A stretch of DNA of 64,000 nt from Candidatus Zixiibacteriota bacterium. Its GTDB lineage: Bacteria > Zixibacteria > MSB-5A5 > GN15 > FEB-12. The notes beneath the pieces are model-generated. The model was not told where the DNA came from. It did no database searches and was given only the letters and a program-made list of their open reading frames with translations. The position numbers and the translations under genes are program-made. Positions 36,344-45,778 of the stretch are shown in pieces; the first letter of the stretch is position 1; the number at the start of each line of letters is the position of its first letter. Where the stretch lies: the NCBI GenBank assembly GCA_040756055.1, contig JBFLZR010000001.1, positions 375,849 to 439,848 of the forward strand, written 5' to 3'.

Positions 36344-37492
36344 ATGATTAAGCGTTTTATGTCGCTCGCGAGCGGACTGCTTTCGCTGATAGCCGTTGCG
36401 GTCTGCCTGACATCCTGTGATAGCGGTGTGGACCCGAGCGGGGATATCGCGTCAATCGTAGACATGCCCAACAATGCCGTGCCGGCCGATTTTTCCACAG
36501 GGCATCCGAACACTATTAAGCTGTACTGGTCGGACTGTTCGCGTGCGGAAGGTTCGGTGACCTATGCTCTCTATTTTGGAAACCATGAGACGCCGGGTAT
36601 AATTGCAGGCCAACTGACAGACACGTTCTATGTGATATCCGGGCTGGAGGACAACACGACCTATTACTGGCGGGTTGAAGCGTGCGGTGAGGAAGTTTGC
36701 GTGAAATCCCCCCTGTGGCAGTTCACTACCGGCGATGTCTGGATGTATCCATTAAGGCTGGGGCAGACCTGGCATTACCGGCACGAGCTCAGGTATTCGA
36801 ATTTAGAATTGGACGACGACGGTTACTTCATTCGAATAACAACATACGTTGATACAATTCATGTGGCGGTGATCGATGACGACATAGTACTCGATGGTTA
36901 CCCCGGATTTGTTGTCTATTCAAGTGTCTCAGGGGCGGAGGCCTTTAGCTACTCCTACCTTCAGAACCGCGACGACGGGTTGTATTACTACGGCGGTGAG
37001 GGGACTTTGGTCTTCGCTGTTCCCTGGAAAGCATCGACGAGCGCCGGGCTCGGCCCCGGAGGAATCGGTGTGTCGATTTTTGAGGAAGTAATCGGCAGTA
37101 TCTCCGGTGAGGACGACGCGCAGGATATTATGTCAAAGCCATATCTGAGTCTGGTGTATCCACTGAATGAGGGCACGGAGTGGATTGTAACCAGACCGGA
37201 AGATAATGACGCCGGGTGGAGAATTGGCAAAGAGGTGTTAGCCCAAGGACACGCCATCGTTTATGCCGGAACGTTTGATTGCTTTTTGATTAGACGTTAT
37301 TATGACAGGGATGGTGATGGCAAATGGGACGATGATATCCTGTTTTACGATTATATCGGCGAGCAGGGACTGCTCAAGAGAACAGTCACCTATTATGGCA
37401 TAAGCCTTGTTGAGGGCTTTGAGGTAATCGGGACAGCCGATATCACCGAAGAGCTTTCCCTGATCAGTTATTATCGAGCGCTGCCGGATTAG
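36344..37492 (+). CDS. Lipoprotein with fibronectin-III-like domain
   Basis: 382 residues, lipobox CLTSC, ATG at 36344 after GGAGG. Residues about 45-130 read as a fibronectin type III-like domain (IKLYWSDCSRAEGSVTYALYFG, LEDNTTYYWRVEACGEE, WQFTTGDVW). The C-terminal part contains an aspartate-rich loop, DRDGDGKWDDD, like a calcium-binding dockerin/EF-type loop. It is probably an extracytoplasmic surface protein with adhesive or ligand-binding function, but no enzyme motif is visible. Confidence 0.7.
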   Translation: MIKRFMSLASGLLSLIAVAVCLTSCDSGVDPSGDIASIVDMPNNAVPADFSTGHPNTIKLYWSDCSRAEGSVTYALYFGNHETPGIIAGQLTDTFYVISGLEDNTTYYWRVEACGEEVCVKSPLWQFTTGDVWMYPLRLGQTWHYRHELRYSNLELDDDGYFIRITTYVDTIHVAVIDDDIVLDGYPGFVVYSSVSGAEAFSYSYLQNRDDGLYYYGGEGTLVFAVPWKASTSAGLGPGGIGVSIFEEVIGSISGEDDAQDIMSKPYLSLVYPLNEGTEWIVTRPEDNDAGWRIGKEVLAQGHAIVYAGTFDCFLIRRYYDRDGDGKWDDDILFYDYIGEQGLLKRTVTYYGISLVEGFEVIGTADITEELSLISYYRALPD

Positions 37493-37513
37493 AGTCTGGC
37501 AGCTCGCACACGT

Positions 37514-38344
37514 TTACATCTTTTCGACGCATCCGGCGATGAGGGCGCGGAGTTTTGGCTCGGTTCTCGAGGCGGCTCCGATCACGTCATCGAGCGAACA
37601 GGGGTGCATGTTATCGGCCAGGCCCATGTCGGTGATAATCGAAAACGCAAGAATTTTGATTTTCTGATGATGGGCGGCGATTACTTCGGGGACGGTCGAC
37701 ATACCGACAGCATCGGCCCCGAACCCGCGAAACATGCGGTATTCGGCGGCGGTTTCGAGGCACGGACCTGTTAATCCCACATAGACACCTACCTGCAGTG
37801 GCAGGCCCTGTGACAGGGCAACATCCTTGGCCAGCTGCTGGTAGCCGCAGTAGTACAGGTCATACATATCCGGGAAGCGATCGCCCATTTTGTCGTCGTT
37901 GGGGCCGATCAGGGGATTGCCGGGGAAGAAATTGATGTGGTCTTTGATGAGCATGATGTCGCCCGGCTTGAAATTCGGGTTCATGCCGCCGGCGGCATTG
38001 GACACGATCAGCGACTCGATGCCGAGTTTTTTCATAACTCGTATCGGAAAAGCAATCTGTTGGAAGGAGTAACCTTCGTAATAGTGGAAACGTCCCTGCA
38101 TGCACACCACCGGTTTGCCTTTGAGGTTTCCGAATAGGAGTCTTCCGGCGTGCGATTCTACGGTGGAGACGGGAAAGTGGGGAATTTTGTCGTATTCGAC
38201 GGTATCGATCATATCGATGCCATCGACCAGTGATCCCAGTCCGGTGCCGAGGATGATTCCGATTTTTGGCCGGAAGTTTGTTTTGTTTTTTATGTAATCA
38301 ACGGCTTCGTTCAGTTGCCGGTGCAGCTCTACTATCGATTGCAT
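37514..38344 (-). CDS. Purine-nucleoside phosphorylase, trimeric type
   Basis: 276 residues with the class I (trimeric) PNP motifs: the phosphate loop ILGTGLGSL, ESHAGRL, GRFHYYEGYS (H87), SNAAGGMNPNFKPGDI, GPCLETAAEYR (E197, the purine-binding Glu) and GADAVGMSTVPEVIAAHH. The residue equivalent to human Asn243, which reads the 6-oxo group, is Asp239 (SIITDMG). Cleavage of nucleosides to base plus ribose-1-phosphate is secure. Base preference may be broader than guanosine/inosine. Confidence 0.92.
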   Translation of the reverse strand: MQSIVELHRQLNEAVDYIKNKTNFRPKIGIILGTGLGSLVDGIDMIDTVEYDKIPHFPVSTVESHAGRLLFGNLKGKPVVCMQGRFHYYEGYSFQQIAFPIRVMKKLGIESLIVSNAAGGMNPNFKPGDIMLIKDHINFFPGNPLIGPNDDKMGDRFPDMYDLYYCGYQQLAKDVALSQGLPLQVGVYVGLTGPCLETAAEYRMFRGFGADAVGMSTVPEVIAAHHQKIKILAFSIITDMGLADNMHPCSLDDVIGAASRTEPKLRALIAGCVEKM

Positions 38345-38481
38345 TCTGATACTCCTTGTGCGATTGTGTTTTCTCGATTATCGATGAATATAGCAAATCC
38401 ACAAGGCATGCGAAAGTGATTACATAACGGCGCGGTTCGGGAGTTTTAAGGGATGGTTATAAGTTACGCCTGGGTATAAAA

Positions 38482-38518
38482 AAGACCGGCTCTGTAGGGA
38501 GTAGAGGGCCGGTCTTTG
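38482..38518 (-). terminator. Rho-independent terminator of the DivIVA-domain gene
   Basis: AAAGACCGGC and GCCGGTCTTT form the stem, with a 16-18-nt loop. On the minus strand the stem runs into a T-run (TCTTTTTTAT). It lies 22 bp past the stop codon. Confidence 0.85.
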
Positions 38519-38539
38519 TAGTGTCTGGTGGGAAAATTC

Positions 38540-39688
38540 TCAGCGCTTCTCGGCCTTTTCCATTTCCTCTTCGAACTTGCTCACGACACTGTCGAGGGCC
38601 TGGGCCAGTTCATCGGGGGAGACATCTTTTTTGGCCACATCATCCGACGTGGGCTTATCCATGTCGATGGCATTGTGTTCGGTCGGGCGATCCTGAGCAT
38701 CGGGCGCCAAATCGGAACTACTATCTTCATCATCGAGCTTGCCGGTGTCGTCCATTGCTTCCCGGATGGATTTGGCCTTGATCTTCGCTGCCTTGATCTC
38801 GGCCTCGGAGACCTTGGCGATAAATCCGGGAGGAATATCTTCGGCTGTTCTGCTGGTTTCGATTATCGCTCCCTGAGGGGGGACAGGGCCGAAAGACTTC
38901 TCGACATCTTCGTCGGAGTGATACTTTTTCAGGGCAGCGGCCAGTTCCGGGTCCACCGCCGGTTCAGCCTTGGCATGGTCCGGTTCCGCTTTAGCTTCGT
39001 CGAACGCTTCCGGCTCATCGCAGGGGATTACATTGTCGGCCGCATTGGCTTCTTCGGTAGTTATAGCTTCTTCGCCCGGTTTGCTGGCGAGGGTCTCGAG
39101 ATTTTGCCGGGTAACATCGGTTGACTCTTCTACCTCGATGCCGTTCTCCTGATGTTCATCGACTGCTTCCTGCTCGGCCTCAACATACTTGTTTTCGGCG
39201 CGTGAAGAACCAGCCTCGCCGTGGATGTCTCTCTTGACATCGGCGGTGGCGATTTCATCGACCATGTCCATGTGAGAGTTTATCAGGTTGCGCAGCTGGG
39301 CGATGTAGGATTTTTTGGTTTGTTCGAGATTACCGAGTTGTTTTCTGAGGTCTTCGAGTTTGTGGTCCTGGGCCACTATCAATTCAGCGGCTTCTTTTTT
39401 CGCCTTGGCCAGAATTTCTGCAGCTTCTTTCTTGGCGTGGGCGACGGTCGAGTCAGCGTTGCGCCGGGCATCAATAGCCGCGTTCTTAATTGTGTCTTCA
39501 AATTCCTTCAGTCCGGCCAGCTGAGTCTTCAGCGAATCCACTTCCATGGACAGCTTGAGGTTCTGCTGTCTCGCTTCTTCCAGTGCCTGAGCCACCTGCT
39601 CGAGGAGATTGTCAACTTCCTCTTTGTCGTAGCCACGCATCTGGTTGGGGAATTCGTAATTGCGAATGTCATTCGGTGACAAATCCAT
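38540..39688 (-). CDS. DivIVA-domain coiled-coil protein
   Basis: 382 residues. The N-terminus MDLSPNDIRNYEFPNQMRGYDKEEVDNLL is the DivIVA membrane-binding domain. A long coiled coil follows to about residue 140. Then come an acidic, low-complexity linker rich in Glu/Ala and a short conserved-looking C-terminal helix. DivIVA proteins mark negatively curved membrane at poles and septa. The upstream neighbour is yggS, which accompanies divIVA in Firmicutes and Actinobacteria. Such a long acidic tail is unusual for DivIVA. Confidence 0.85.
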   Translation of the reverse strand: MDLSPNDIRNYEFPNQMRGYDKEEVDNLLEQVAQALEEARQQNLKLSMEVDSLKTQLAGLKEFEDTIKNAAIDARRNADSTVAHAKKEAAEILAKAKKEAAELIVAQDHKLEDLRKQLGNLEQTKKSYIAQLRNLINSHMDMVDEIATADVKRDIHGEAGSSRAENKYVEAEQEAVDEHQENGIEVEESTDVTRQNLETLASKPGEEAITTEEANAADNVIPCDEPEAFDEAKAEPDHAKAEPAVDPELAAALKKYHSDEDVEKSFGPVPPQGAIIETSRTAEDIPPGFIAKVSEAEIKAAKIKAKSIREAMDDTGKLDDEDSSSDLAPDAQDRPTEHNAIDMDKPTSDDVAKKDVSPDELAQALDSVVSKFEEEMEKAEKR

Positions 39689-39897
39689 AAGCTACTCGCC
39701 TATCTTTAAGGTTTTATTCTTTTCTTTTTCGGACTATTGTCAGCTCAGGAAAATGACTGTTCGAAAAACGAACAATGAAGCCGGCAATAGCTTCTATTTT
39801 ATTATCGTAATTTTGGGAAAAATATTAAGGCGAAGCCGTATTTTTTGTTTTCAGGCAGTGAAAACAGGGGGCGCCTGCTTGAAAAAAATGGTTGGGG

Positions 39898-40593
39898 TCA
39901 GTCGGAATAGTCCCGTTGTCCGAACAGGGCTGTTCCGATTCGGATCATGGTGGCGCCCTCGGCGATGGCGAGCGGGAAGTCGTAAGTCATGCCCATCGAG
40001 AGGGTATCGAAATCATCGCCGACAATATCCTGTGCCTGCTTGAACAAGTTGTGGCACAGGCGGAAAGAGTCCCTGACCGGTTCGTCATCATCGACATTCG
40101 GCCCCACTGTCATCAGTCCCGTCAGGTTGATGTTTTCCATGCGGTGGACCTCGCTTATCAGGTCGAGGCATTCATCGGGTTCAACGCCGAATTTTTGGCT
40201 TTCGCCCGAGGTATTGACTTCGATATAGCATTCGATGGTGCGTTGGATTTCGCCGGCCCGGCGGTTGATTTCATCCGCCAGCCTATGTGAGTCGACCGAC
40301 TGGATGACATCGAAAAGCTCGACCGCTCTTTTCACTTTGTTGGTTTGAAGATGACCGACGAGGTGGAACCTGGCGATCTGACCGACCTCGAGTATTTTCG
40401 GCTCAGCTTCCTGTATCTTGCTTTCGCCGATATTGTGTATGCCGGCGGCGACAGCCGTTTTGATGATAGCGGCGGGGTGGGTCTTGGTTACGGCGACGAT
40501 GGTGATGTCGTCGGCGTCGCGGTCATACTTCTCGCACGCTTCGGCGATGCGGCCGTGAAGTTCGATCAGATTTCGTGATATGGAGTTTTTCAC
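39898..40593 (-). CDS. PLP homeostasis protein YggS/PROSC family
   Basis: 231 residues from the GTG at 40593 (VKNSISRNL); upstream in-frame sequence is implausible. The family PLP-binding Lys is K37 in VAVTKTHP. Further motifs are GESKIQEAEPK, HLVGHLQTNKV, VNTSGESQKFG and LSMGMTYDFPLAIAEGATMIRIG. It binds PLP without enzymatic turnover and buffers PLP and amino/keto-acid pools. It lies 209 bp upstream of the DivIVA-domain gene. Confidence 0.93.
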   Translation of the reverse strand: MKNSISRNLIELHGRIAEACEKYDRDADDITIVAVTKTHPAAIIKTAVAAGIHNIGESKIQEAEPKILEVGQIARFHLVGHLQTNKVKRAVELFDVIQSVDSHRLADEINRRAGEIQRTIECYIEVNTSGESQKFGVEPDECLDLISEVHRMENINLTGLMTVGPNVDDDEPVRDSFRLCHNLFKQAQDIVGDDFDTLSMGMTYDFPLAIAEGATMIRIGTALFGQRDYSD

Positions 40594-40696
40594 TTTCGCT
40601 TGAAATAAAGGCAGAAGCGGCGGATTTTCGCAAGGAAAATATTGGATGGTCGAAGCCGCTCGACACTCCACGGCTTCGACGGTTCAGTAGGCTTTC

Positions 40697-41869
40697 TTAT
40701 GCTGTCGCCAGTTGTGGCGGATTCTCATCCACAATCGAGTCCAGCAATTCGAGCTCCTGCGCGGGGCCAACTTCTATTTTCGTGACCGGCTCAGCTGCAC
40801 TCGTGGGGACGAATTTCGATTTAATTGCGCCGACAGCTTCATCGACGCGTGAAAAGAAGGACGCGATGCTTCCTGTCAAATGTTCTCTGGCCAGATCGAC
40901 CAGTTCGCCCGACAGTTCCAGTTCGCTGACGGCGAAATCGAAAAACTCGTTGGCTTTTGCCAGCAGTTGCTCTTCGGCCTGATTGAGATAAGCATCGACA
41001 GCATCGAAGAACGTCGCCATCATTTCAGGCGTGCCTTTCTCGGCGACATTGCCGGCCGAGGTGACATAGGGATCGAGATTCTGCGGATCGGTCTCGGCCA
41101 TTTTGCTTGTCTGGACGTTGAACTTGTTGAGGAAGGCAAAGCTGAATTGGGTGTCCATCCGGTAGCGGAGCGAGAATTTCTTGACGGTGTTGCTGAAATT
41201 CCTGCTGCTGTTTGAGTTCATGGAATGCTTGATTTTCGATGCTTCATCGGAGAACGTATCCAGTTCGAAATTGCGGCTCTGGGCGGCGAAGCTCGCGGCG
41301 TTTTGCGCGCGGACGGAATTTTTGGCGCGAACCTGTTGACCATCGGTCAACTCTGACGGCTGGTCGGTCTGGGTGAGTTGATGACCCTTGAAATCCATCG
41401 CGGCTTTCAGGCCGAATCCGGCGGCGGCGAATTCCTCGAACGATTCGACGTTGCCATCGGAGATTTCCTGCGCGATTCGCGAGAAGGCGCTCAGTTGGAA
41501 CTCCAGTTGGACTTCATAGGCGAATTTGGTGAGCCGTCGATAGCGGTAGTTGGCGTCGGTGGCCTCAGCGTTGTCGTCTTCGGGTTCGACCGGCAGGGTT
41601 TCATCGGGAGTTTCTTCGGCCGGATCGTCAATCCGGGTCTGGGGTTCATCGGCGCTCGCGGTCAACTCCGGCTCCGGTTCGAGAGACGCGGCTTCGAGCG
41701 GAACATCGACCATCGGAGAGTAGGTATCGTCCGAAGCAGCGGTTTGTTCGGGTTGGGATTTTTCGCAGTTGTAGGAAGGCGTGTGATTTTTGGTGATGTT
41801 TTCGGTCAGGTTCTGGTAGCGGCTTATCAGATTTTGGGCTGCCGCGGCAAATAGTTCAGCAATCCCCAT
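40697..41869 (-). CDS. Unknown acidic protein, conserved family not recognised
   Basis: 390 residues without signal peptide or membrane segment. Residues 1-10 form a short amphipathic helix (MGIAELFAAAAQ), 35-110 are acidic low complexity (Glu/Pro/Asp), and 110-390 are predicted helical and soluble with repeated Phe-rich phrases (YEVQLEFQLSAFSRIAQE, FSLRYRMDTQFSFAFLNKFN). It resembles no family I can name. It lies 103 bp upstream of yggS on the same strand and may belong to the cell-division-like cluster. Confidence 0.65.
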   Translation of the reverse strand: MGIAELFAAAAQNLISRYQNLTENITKNHTPSYNCEKSQPEQTAASDDTYSPMVDVPLEAASLEPEPELTASADEPQTRIDDPAEETPDETLPVEPEDDNAEATDANYRYRRLTKFAYEVQLEFQLSAFSRIAQEISDGNVESFEEFAAAGFGLKAAMDFKGHQLTQTDQPSELTDGQQVRAKNSVRAQNAASFAAQSRNFELDTFSDEASKIKHSMNSNSSRNFSNTVKKFSLRYRMDTQFSFAFLNKFNVQTSKMAETDPQNLDPYVTSAGNVAEKGTPEMMATFFDAVDAYLNQAEEQLLAKANEFFDFAVSELELSGELVDLAREHLTGSIASFFSRVDEAVGAIKSKFVPTSAAEPVTKIEVGPAQELELLDSIVDENPPQLATA

Positions 41870-42055
41870 AGTATCGCCCCTGATGTTTAGAAGTTTTCTT
41901 ACCTTTAAGAGAGTATCGGCTCATTCGGTTATCTCTTCACCGGGGACAGGGCGGTCCATGATGGGGGCGGACCTGAGCAGGGCGGGTCCGTTTTCGAACC
42001 CGCCGTTGATTCAAGAAATTCCCCGCATTTTCTTTTCATTCATCCCGTTACCGCG

Positions 42056-42790
42056 ATTTGGGTTCGTTTCGTTATTTTTATGTTTTCGTGTGTCTTGATC
42101 TTTCGCTCATGGTAGTCCTTGTAGGTCGAAACCCCTGAGCACCATTCCCGCATCCGGCGGGAATGAGCGTGGTTTCGACATCTTTCTTATTCGCCAACTT
42201 CGTCAACCTTGAATAACGAACCCCAATCGCGACTGTAATATCCCCGCTCGAAATATTTGTGTATAGAACTCTGCGTCCAATCAAACGGATTTGTCGCCAA
42301 ACCGTGTTTAATCGGATTGTAGTGTATATAATCAATGTGACGATTCATGTCTGCTGTGTCTCTAATAACATGATCCCAATAACGGTTTTGCCAGACGCGC
42401 CCGCTGCCTGAACCAACACGTTTACGATAATAGCCCGAAAAGGACAATTTAAAGCGGCGGACCAGTAACGAGAGATCTTCCTTATCCGAGGATATCAGCA
42501 TGTGGATATGGTCGGGCAGTATGACCCACGCCGGCATCTCATATGATGACGTTTTGGAGGGTCTGTCGAATGCCAGCCACAAAAGATCAACGTGGTCCAG
42601 AAGAATCGGGGCACGTTTGTGCGTGACATGGGTCAGGAAATAGACATTGCCGTGATCGAAATATCGTCGAATGTTCGTCATTTCTTGTTCCCGGATGTCG
42701 AAACCTCTCCGCTACGCGGAGACTCTGACGAGCGGGGGTTTCGACCTACGAGATCCTCGTGTTGCTCGTGGCGACCCCGTCGGGACCCAG
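42056..42790. mobile_element. RAYT locus inside a composite intergenic repeat
   Basis: The left border is TTTGGGTTCGTTTCGTT from 42058, then TTGATCTTTCGCTCATGGTA, a module also present at 50331-50384 and 50820-50878. The transposase gene is flanked by REP arms: GTAGGTCGAAACCCC...GTGGTTTCGAC at about 42121-42180 on the left, and GTCGAAACC...GGGGTTTCGACCTAC at about 42698-42750 on the right. Inner palindromes include TTCCCGCATCCGGCGGGAA. Confidence 0.75.
42187..42681 (-). CDS. REP-associated tyrosine transposase (RAYT, HUH family)
   Basis: 164 residues, full length for a RAYT/Y1_Tnp protein. The HUH motif is H58-I-H60 (VILPDHIHMLI). The C-terminal family signature is VWQNRYWDHVIRDTADMNRH followed by IDYIHYNPIKHGLA. 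These relatives of IS200/IS605 TnpA are single-copy chromosomal genes that cut single-stranded REP hairpins and are thought to spread REP elements. All key residues seem intact. The neighbouring palindromes (GTCGAAACC family) are its likely substrates. TnpB is absent, as is normal for RAYTs. Confidence 0.92.
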   Translation of the reverse strand: MTNIRRYFDHGNVYFLTHVTHKRAPILLDHVDLLWLAFDRPSKTSSYEMPAWVILPDHIHMLISSDKEDLSLLVRRFKLSFSGYYRKRVGSGSGRVWQNRYWDHVIRDTADMNRHIDYIHYNPIKHGLATNPFDWTQSSIHKYFERGYYSRDWGSLFKVDEVGE

Positions 42791-42895
42791 CCTGCGAGGG
42801 AATTATGCAGCTGAATTGTGGAACTTGACAATGCGGCGTGGTTTTATAACTTTAGGACAATATTTAGGTTAACTTTCAAAGCAGAGGAATCATCC

Positions 42896-43378
42896 ATGAC
42901 CCCGGTTCATCCCGATACACTCGCGGCCCTTACAGCCGGTATTCAGTCCGAGGTGGCCAGCTATGTTTTTTACCTCGAGGCCGCCAAGAAAACCTTCGCC
43001 GCCGAACACAAAGATATTCTCGAAAAACTGGCCCTCGAAGAAAAGGACCATTTCCATATTCTGGAGCGGCAGTACGATTCATTGGTCCGTAGCGAAAAAT
43101 GGATCAGCACGGCGGACATTCTCAAACAGAAAGGGCTCCCGGAAATCACCGAGGAAATGAGCGAACAACATCGGGACTTGATCGATGAGGTCGCGAAAGC
43201 CAGGTCGCTGGAGAAGATTCTGGATATCGCCTACCGTCTGGAAGAAGAAGCTCACGATCTGTTCGCGTCGGCCATGAAGAAGGTCACCACCGAAGAAGGG
43301 CGCAAGATGTTTGGCCAGCTATCGAAGTTCGAAGAGGGGCACATGAGGATGATAGCCGATATGAAGGCGGCTCTTTAG
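42896..43378 (+). CDS. Ferritin-like diiron protein (rubrerythrin-type four-helix bundle)
   Basis: 160 residues from the ATG at 42896, with AGAGGA upstream; a longer frame adds an unlikely 26 residues. Helices carry the two Glu/His pairs of a diiron site: EVASYVFYLEAAK, LALEEKDHFHILER, RLEEEAHDLFASAM and FEEGHMRMI. There is no rubredoxin domain. A role in oxidative stress or iron handling is likely, as for other stand-alone rubrerythrin bundles. Confidence 0.88.
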   Translation: MTPVHPDTLAALTAGIQSEVASYVFYLEAAKKTFAAEHKDILEKLALEEKDHFHILERQYDSLVRSEKWISTADILKQKGLPEITEEMSEQHRDLIDEVAKARSLEKILDIAYRLEEEAHDLFASAMKKVTTEEGRKMFGQLSKFEEGHMRMIADMKAAL

Positions 43379-43404
43379 TGTAGCTCCAAGTTGAATGGAT
43401 TTTG

Positions 43405-43428
43405 AAAAAGCCCCGAACGGGGCTTTTT
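43405..43428. terminator. Bidirectional terminator between ferritin-like and exporter genes
   Basis: A perfect stem, AAAAAGCCCCG / CGGGGCTTTTT with a two-base AA loop, has A and T runs on both sides. It lies 26 bp past one stop codon and 5 bp before the other, so it serves both convergent genes. Confidence 0.93.
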
Positions 43429-43433
43429 AGTTT

Positions 43434-44897
43434 TCAGTCGTTGCGAAGAGCCTCGACCGGGTCGACCTTCGCGGCTCTTGAGGAGGGATAAAATCCAGCA
43501 ATCAGACTGACCACCAGTCCGAACAGGAAAGCGGTTCCGACCAGCCAGAGCGGCATGGCGAACAGTTCCACCGGGTCGATTCCCTGATCTCTCATGACGG
43601 CTTTGGCGATGCCTGACGCGATTCGGGTGATCAACCATCCGAAAGTGATACCAACCGAAGCGCCGATACCTCCAATCACGCCGGACTCGACCAGAAACAG
43701 CACCCTGATAGCGCCTTCATCGGCCCCCAGCGATTTGAGCACCCCGATTTCACGCGTGCGCTCGACAATAGACATGACCATAGTGTTGACAATACCGAGC
43801 GATGCGGTTACCAGGGCTATAAGGCCCACCAGTCCGAGGGCGAGGTCAAAATAGAAGAAGAATTTCTGGATCTGGTCGAATTGTTCGGCAAAGCAGAAGG
43901 CTCTGAAGCCGAGGGCTTCGACAGAGTCTTTGATGCCGGCGTAGGGGACAGAGGGATCGAGGTCCAGAGTCACACGTGGATAGGTTTTGCCGGTGCTGTC
44001 GGACGATGAGGCAAAGATGTTGCCGGTCTGAGCGGCCGTGAGGAGCTGCATCGGGTCGCCCGAGAGGCCGCCTTTATCGAACCGGACCGCCGTTGCTGTT
44101 GGGATGATTATCGGTTCGAATCTTACGTGATGGTCGCGGGTCTGTTTGAGGACGCCTGATATGATCAGGGTGTCGGAGATTGTTTCGCGGGCGTTCATGT
44201 AGCCATCGACAAAGACCATCATAGCATGGCTCATCTCATCGCGGGCGATACGTTGCCAGTATCGTTGTTCAGTCAGCGAATCGATATCGAATTCTCTTGC
44301 CCGGTCGCCGACTCTTTCGCCAACCGACTGAAGGACGCGGGTCAGGCCGCTGTCGATACTGGAGGCCTCGATTGAGACGATGAGTTGTTTTCCGATGACC
44401 GAGTCGGGCTGTTCGATTCCGATTAGCTCGAGGAATCTTTCGGAGACCATTGCCTGTTTGGTGCTGTCGCCGGTGAAGGCCTGTCCGGCGCGCAGTTGCG
44501 AAAAGATTTTGGTCTGGACAGCGGCCGATGGAAGCGCCTGAGCGTCGGTTGTGACCTGCGTGTCCGCGATACTGGCGGTGACGGAGAACGACGCCATCGG
44601 GTAGGCGAGGTTGACACCCGGTATCTTCGCCAGGGCCTGGACAGCTTTCTGGTCGAGGGGCGGCCGGGGAAGCGAATCGGTGTTGTTTTCCTCGGACCGC
44701 GGGTAGGCGTACATGGTGGAGAATAAACCGAGCTCATTGAACTGCTGTTCGACCAGTTGTTGATTGCCGGCGCCGAAAGAAACCATAGAGACGAAAGCGG
44801 CGATGGCTATGACCACTCCGGATATTGTCAGAAAGGCGCGGAGTTTCATGCGCCAGAGGTTGTGCACCGAGACGAGTATCAGATCGCGCAGGGTCAT
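43434..44897 (-). CDS. MacB/LolC-type ABC permease (FtsX domain)
   Basis: 487 residues. An N-terminal membrane segment (AFLTISGVVIAIAAFVSMVSFG) is followed by a large periplasmic MacB-PCD-like domain (about 50-350). Three C-terminal spans carry the FtsX motif (IVERTREIGVLKSLGADEGAIRVLFLVESGVIGG). It moves substrates (lipoproteins, peptides or drugs) from the inner-membrane outer leaflet or periplasm by mechanotransmission. It overlaps the ATPase gene as ATGA. No periplasmic adaptor gene (MacA-like) is in the window. Confidence 0.9.
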   Translation of the reverse strand: MTLRDLILVSVHNLWRMKLRAFLTISGVVIAIAAFVSMVSFGAGNQQLVEQQFNELGLFSTMYAYPRSEENNTDSLPRPPLDQKAVQALAKIPGVNLAYPMASFSVTASIADTQVTTDAQALPSAAVQTKIFSQLRAGQAFTGDSTKQAMVSERFLELIGIEQPDSVIGKQLIVSIEASSIDSGLTRVLQSVGERVGDRAREFDIDSLTEQRYWQRIARDEMSHAMMVFVDGYMNARETISDTLIISGVLKQTRDHHVRFEPIIIPTATAVRFDKGGLSGDPMQLLTAAQTGNIFASSSDSTGKTYPRVTLDLDPSVPYAGIKDSVEALGFRAFCFAEQFDQIQKFFFYFDLALGLVGLIALVTASLGIVNTMVMSIVERTREIGVLKSLGADEGAIRVLFLVESGVIGGIGASVGITFGWLITRIASGIAKAVMRDQGIDPVELFAMPLWLVGTAFLFGLVVSLIAGFYPSSRAAKVDPVEALRND

Positions 44898-45607
44898 TGT
44901 TTTTCGCCTCCATCGTTCGACAGTTCATCGGTTGGAGACATTTTGCCGTAGGTCATCCGGACGGTTCGGTGGACGACTTTTTGGGCCATGTCTATGTCGT
45001 GGGTGGCCATGACAATGGTAAGGCCCTGTTTGTTCAGGTCACTTATCAGGTTTGCTATCTGGCGGGTGTTTTCCAGGTCGAGATTGCCGGTGGGTTCATC
45101 GGCGAAGAGTATTTCCGGATTTTTGACCAGGGCGCGGGCGAGAGCCACTCGTTGTTGTTCGCCGCCGGAAAGGTCGGCAGGGCGGTGATCCAACCGGTCG
45201 CCCAGGCCGAGTTTTTCAAGGATCTCGGTGCTTCGAATGCGGCGTTCTTTGGCCGGCGTGTCGTTAAAATAAAGGGCCAGTTCGACATTGCGAAGGGCGG
45301 TGTGGTGGGCTATCAGGTTAAACGACTGAAATACCATGCCGACCCGGTGGGCGCGGTAGGCGGCAAGTTCACGTCGCGAAAGGGACTCCAGGGAAGTACC
45401 GTCGACTTCTACGCATCCGGAAGTAGGGGTGTCGAGGCCGGCCAGAAGGCTCAAAAGGGTAGATTTTCCTGAACCGGATGAACCTACCACGGCGACAAAC
45501 TCACCCTTTTTGACGTGGAAATTCACCCGATCGACCGCGCGCACTTCGTGGGTTCCGCGCCGGTAATACCGGCAAAGGTCTACTGTTTCGAGCCAGTTGT
45601 TTTGCAT
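44894..45607 (-). CDS. ABC transporter ATPase, MacB/LolD type
   Basis: 237 residues: Walker [11 protein letters not shown]-loop [22 protein letters not shown], signature [16 protein letters not shown], Walker [13 protein letters not shown] and switch His in VMATHDI. It pairs with the downstream FtsX-type permease by a 4-bp overlap. The C-terminus is short and acidic after the HTVRM segment. Confidence 0.93.
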   Translation of the reverse strand: MQNNWLETVDLCRYYRRGTHEVRAVDRVNFHVKKGEFVAVVGSSGSGKSTLLSLLAGLDTPTSGCVEVDGTSLESLSRRELAAYRAHRVGMVFQSFNLIAHHTALRNVELALYFNDTPAKERRIRSTEILEKLGLGDRLDHRPADLSGGEQQRVALARALVKNPEILFADEPTGNLDLENTRQIANLISDLNKQGLTIVMATHDIDMAQKVVHRTVRMTYGKMSPTDELSNDGGEKQ

Positions 45608-45778
45608 AGTCTATTTACGAGAATTTTGGTTTAAAGATGTCAAATCGCTCGGAATAATTCTAAGTAGTCTGGTCGTTAAACACAAACGGTTTTGAGTGAC
45701 ATTTTTCGGTTTGGGCGGATTGTTTAAATCCGCAAATCTTCTTGTTGTTACCCGGCAAAATGCCGAGTATAAATACAT

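Noticed and set aside
42825-42850. Promoter TTGACA...TATAAC before the ferritin-like gene
   Set aside because: The hexamers are only 14 nt apart, too close for a standard sigma-70 promoter.
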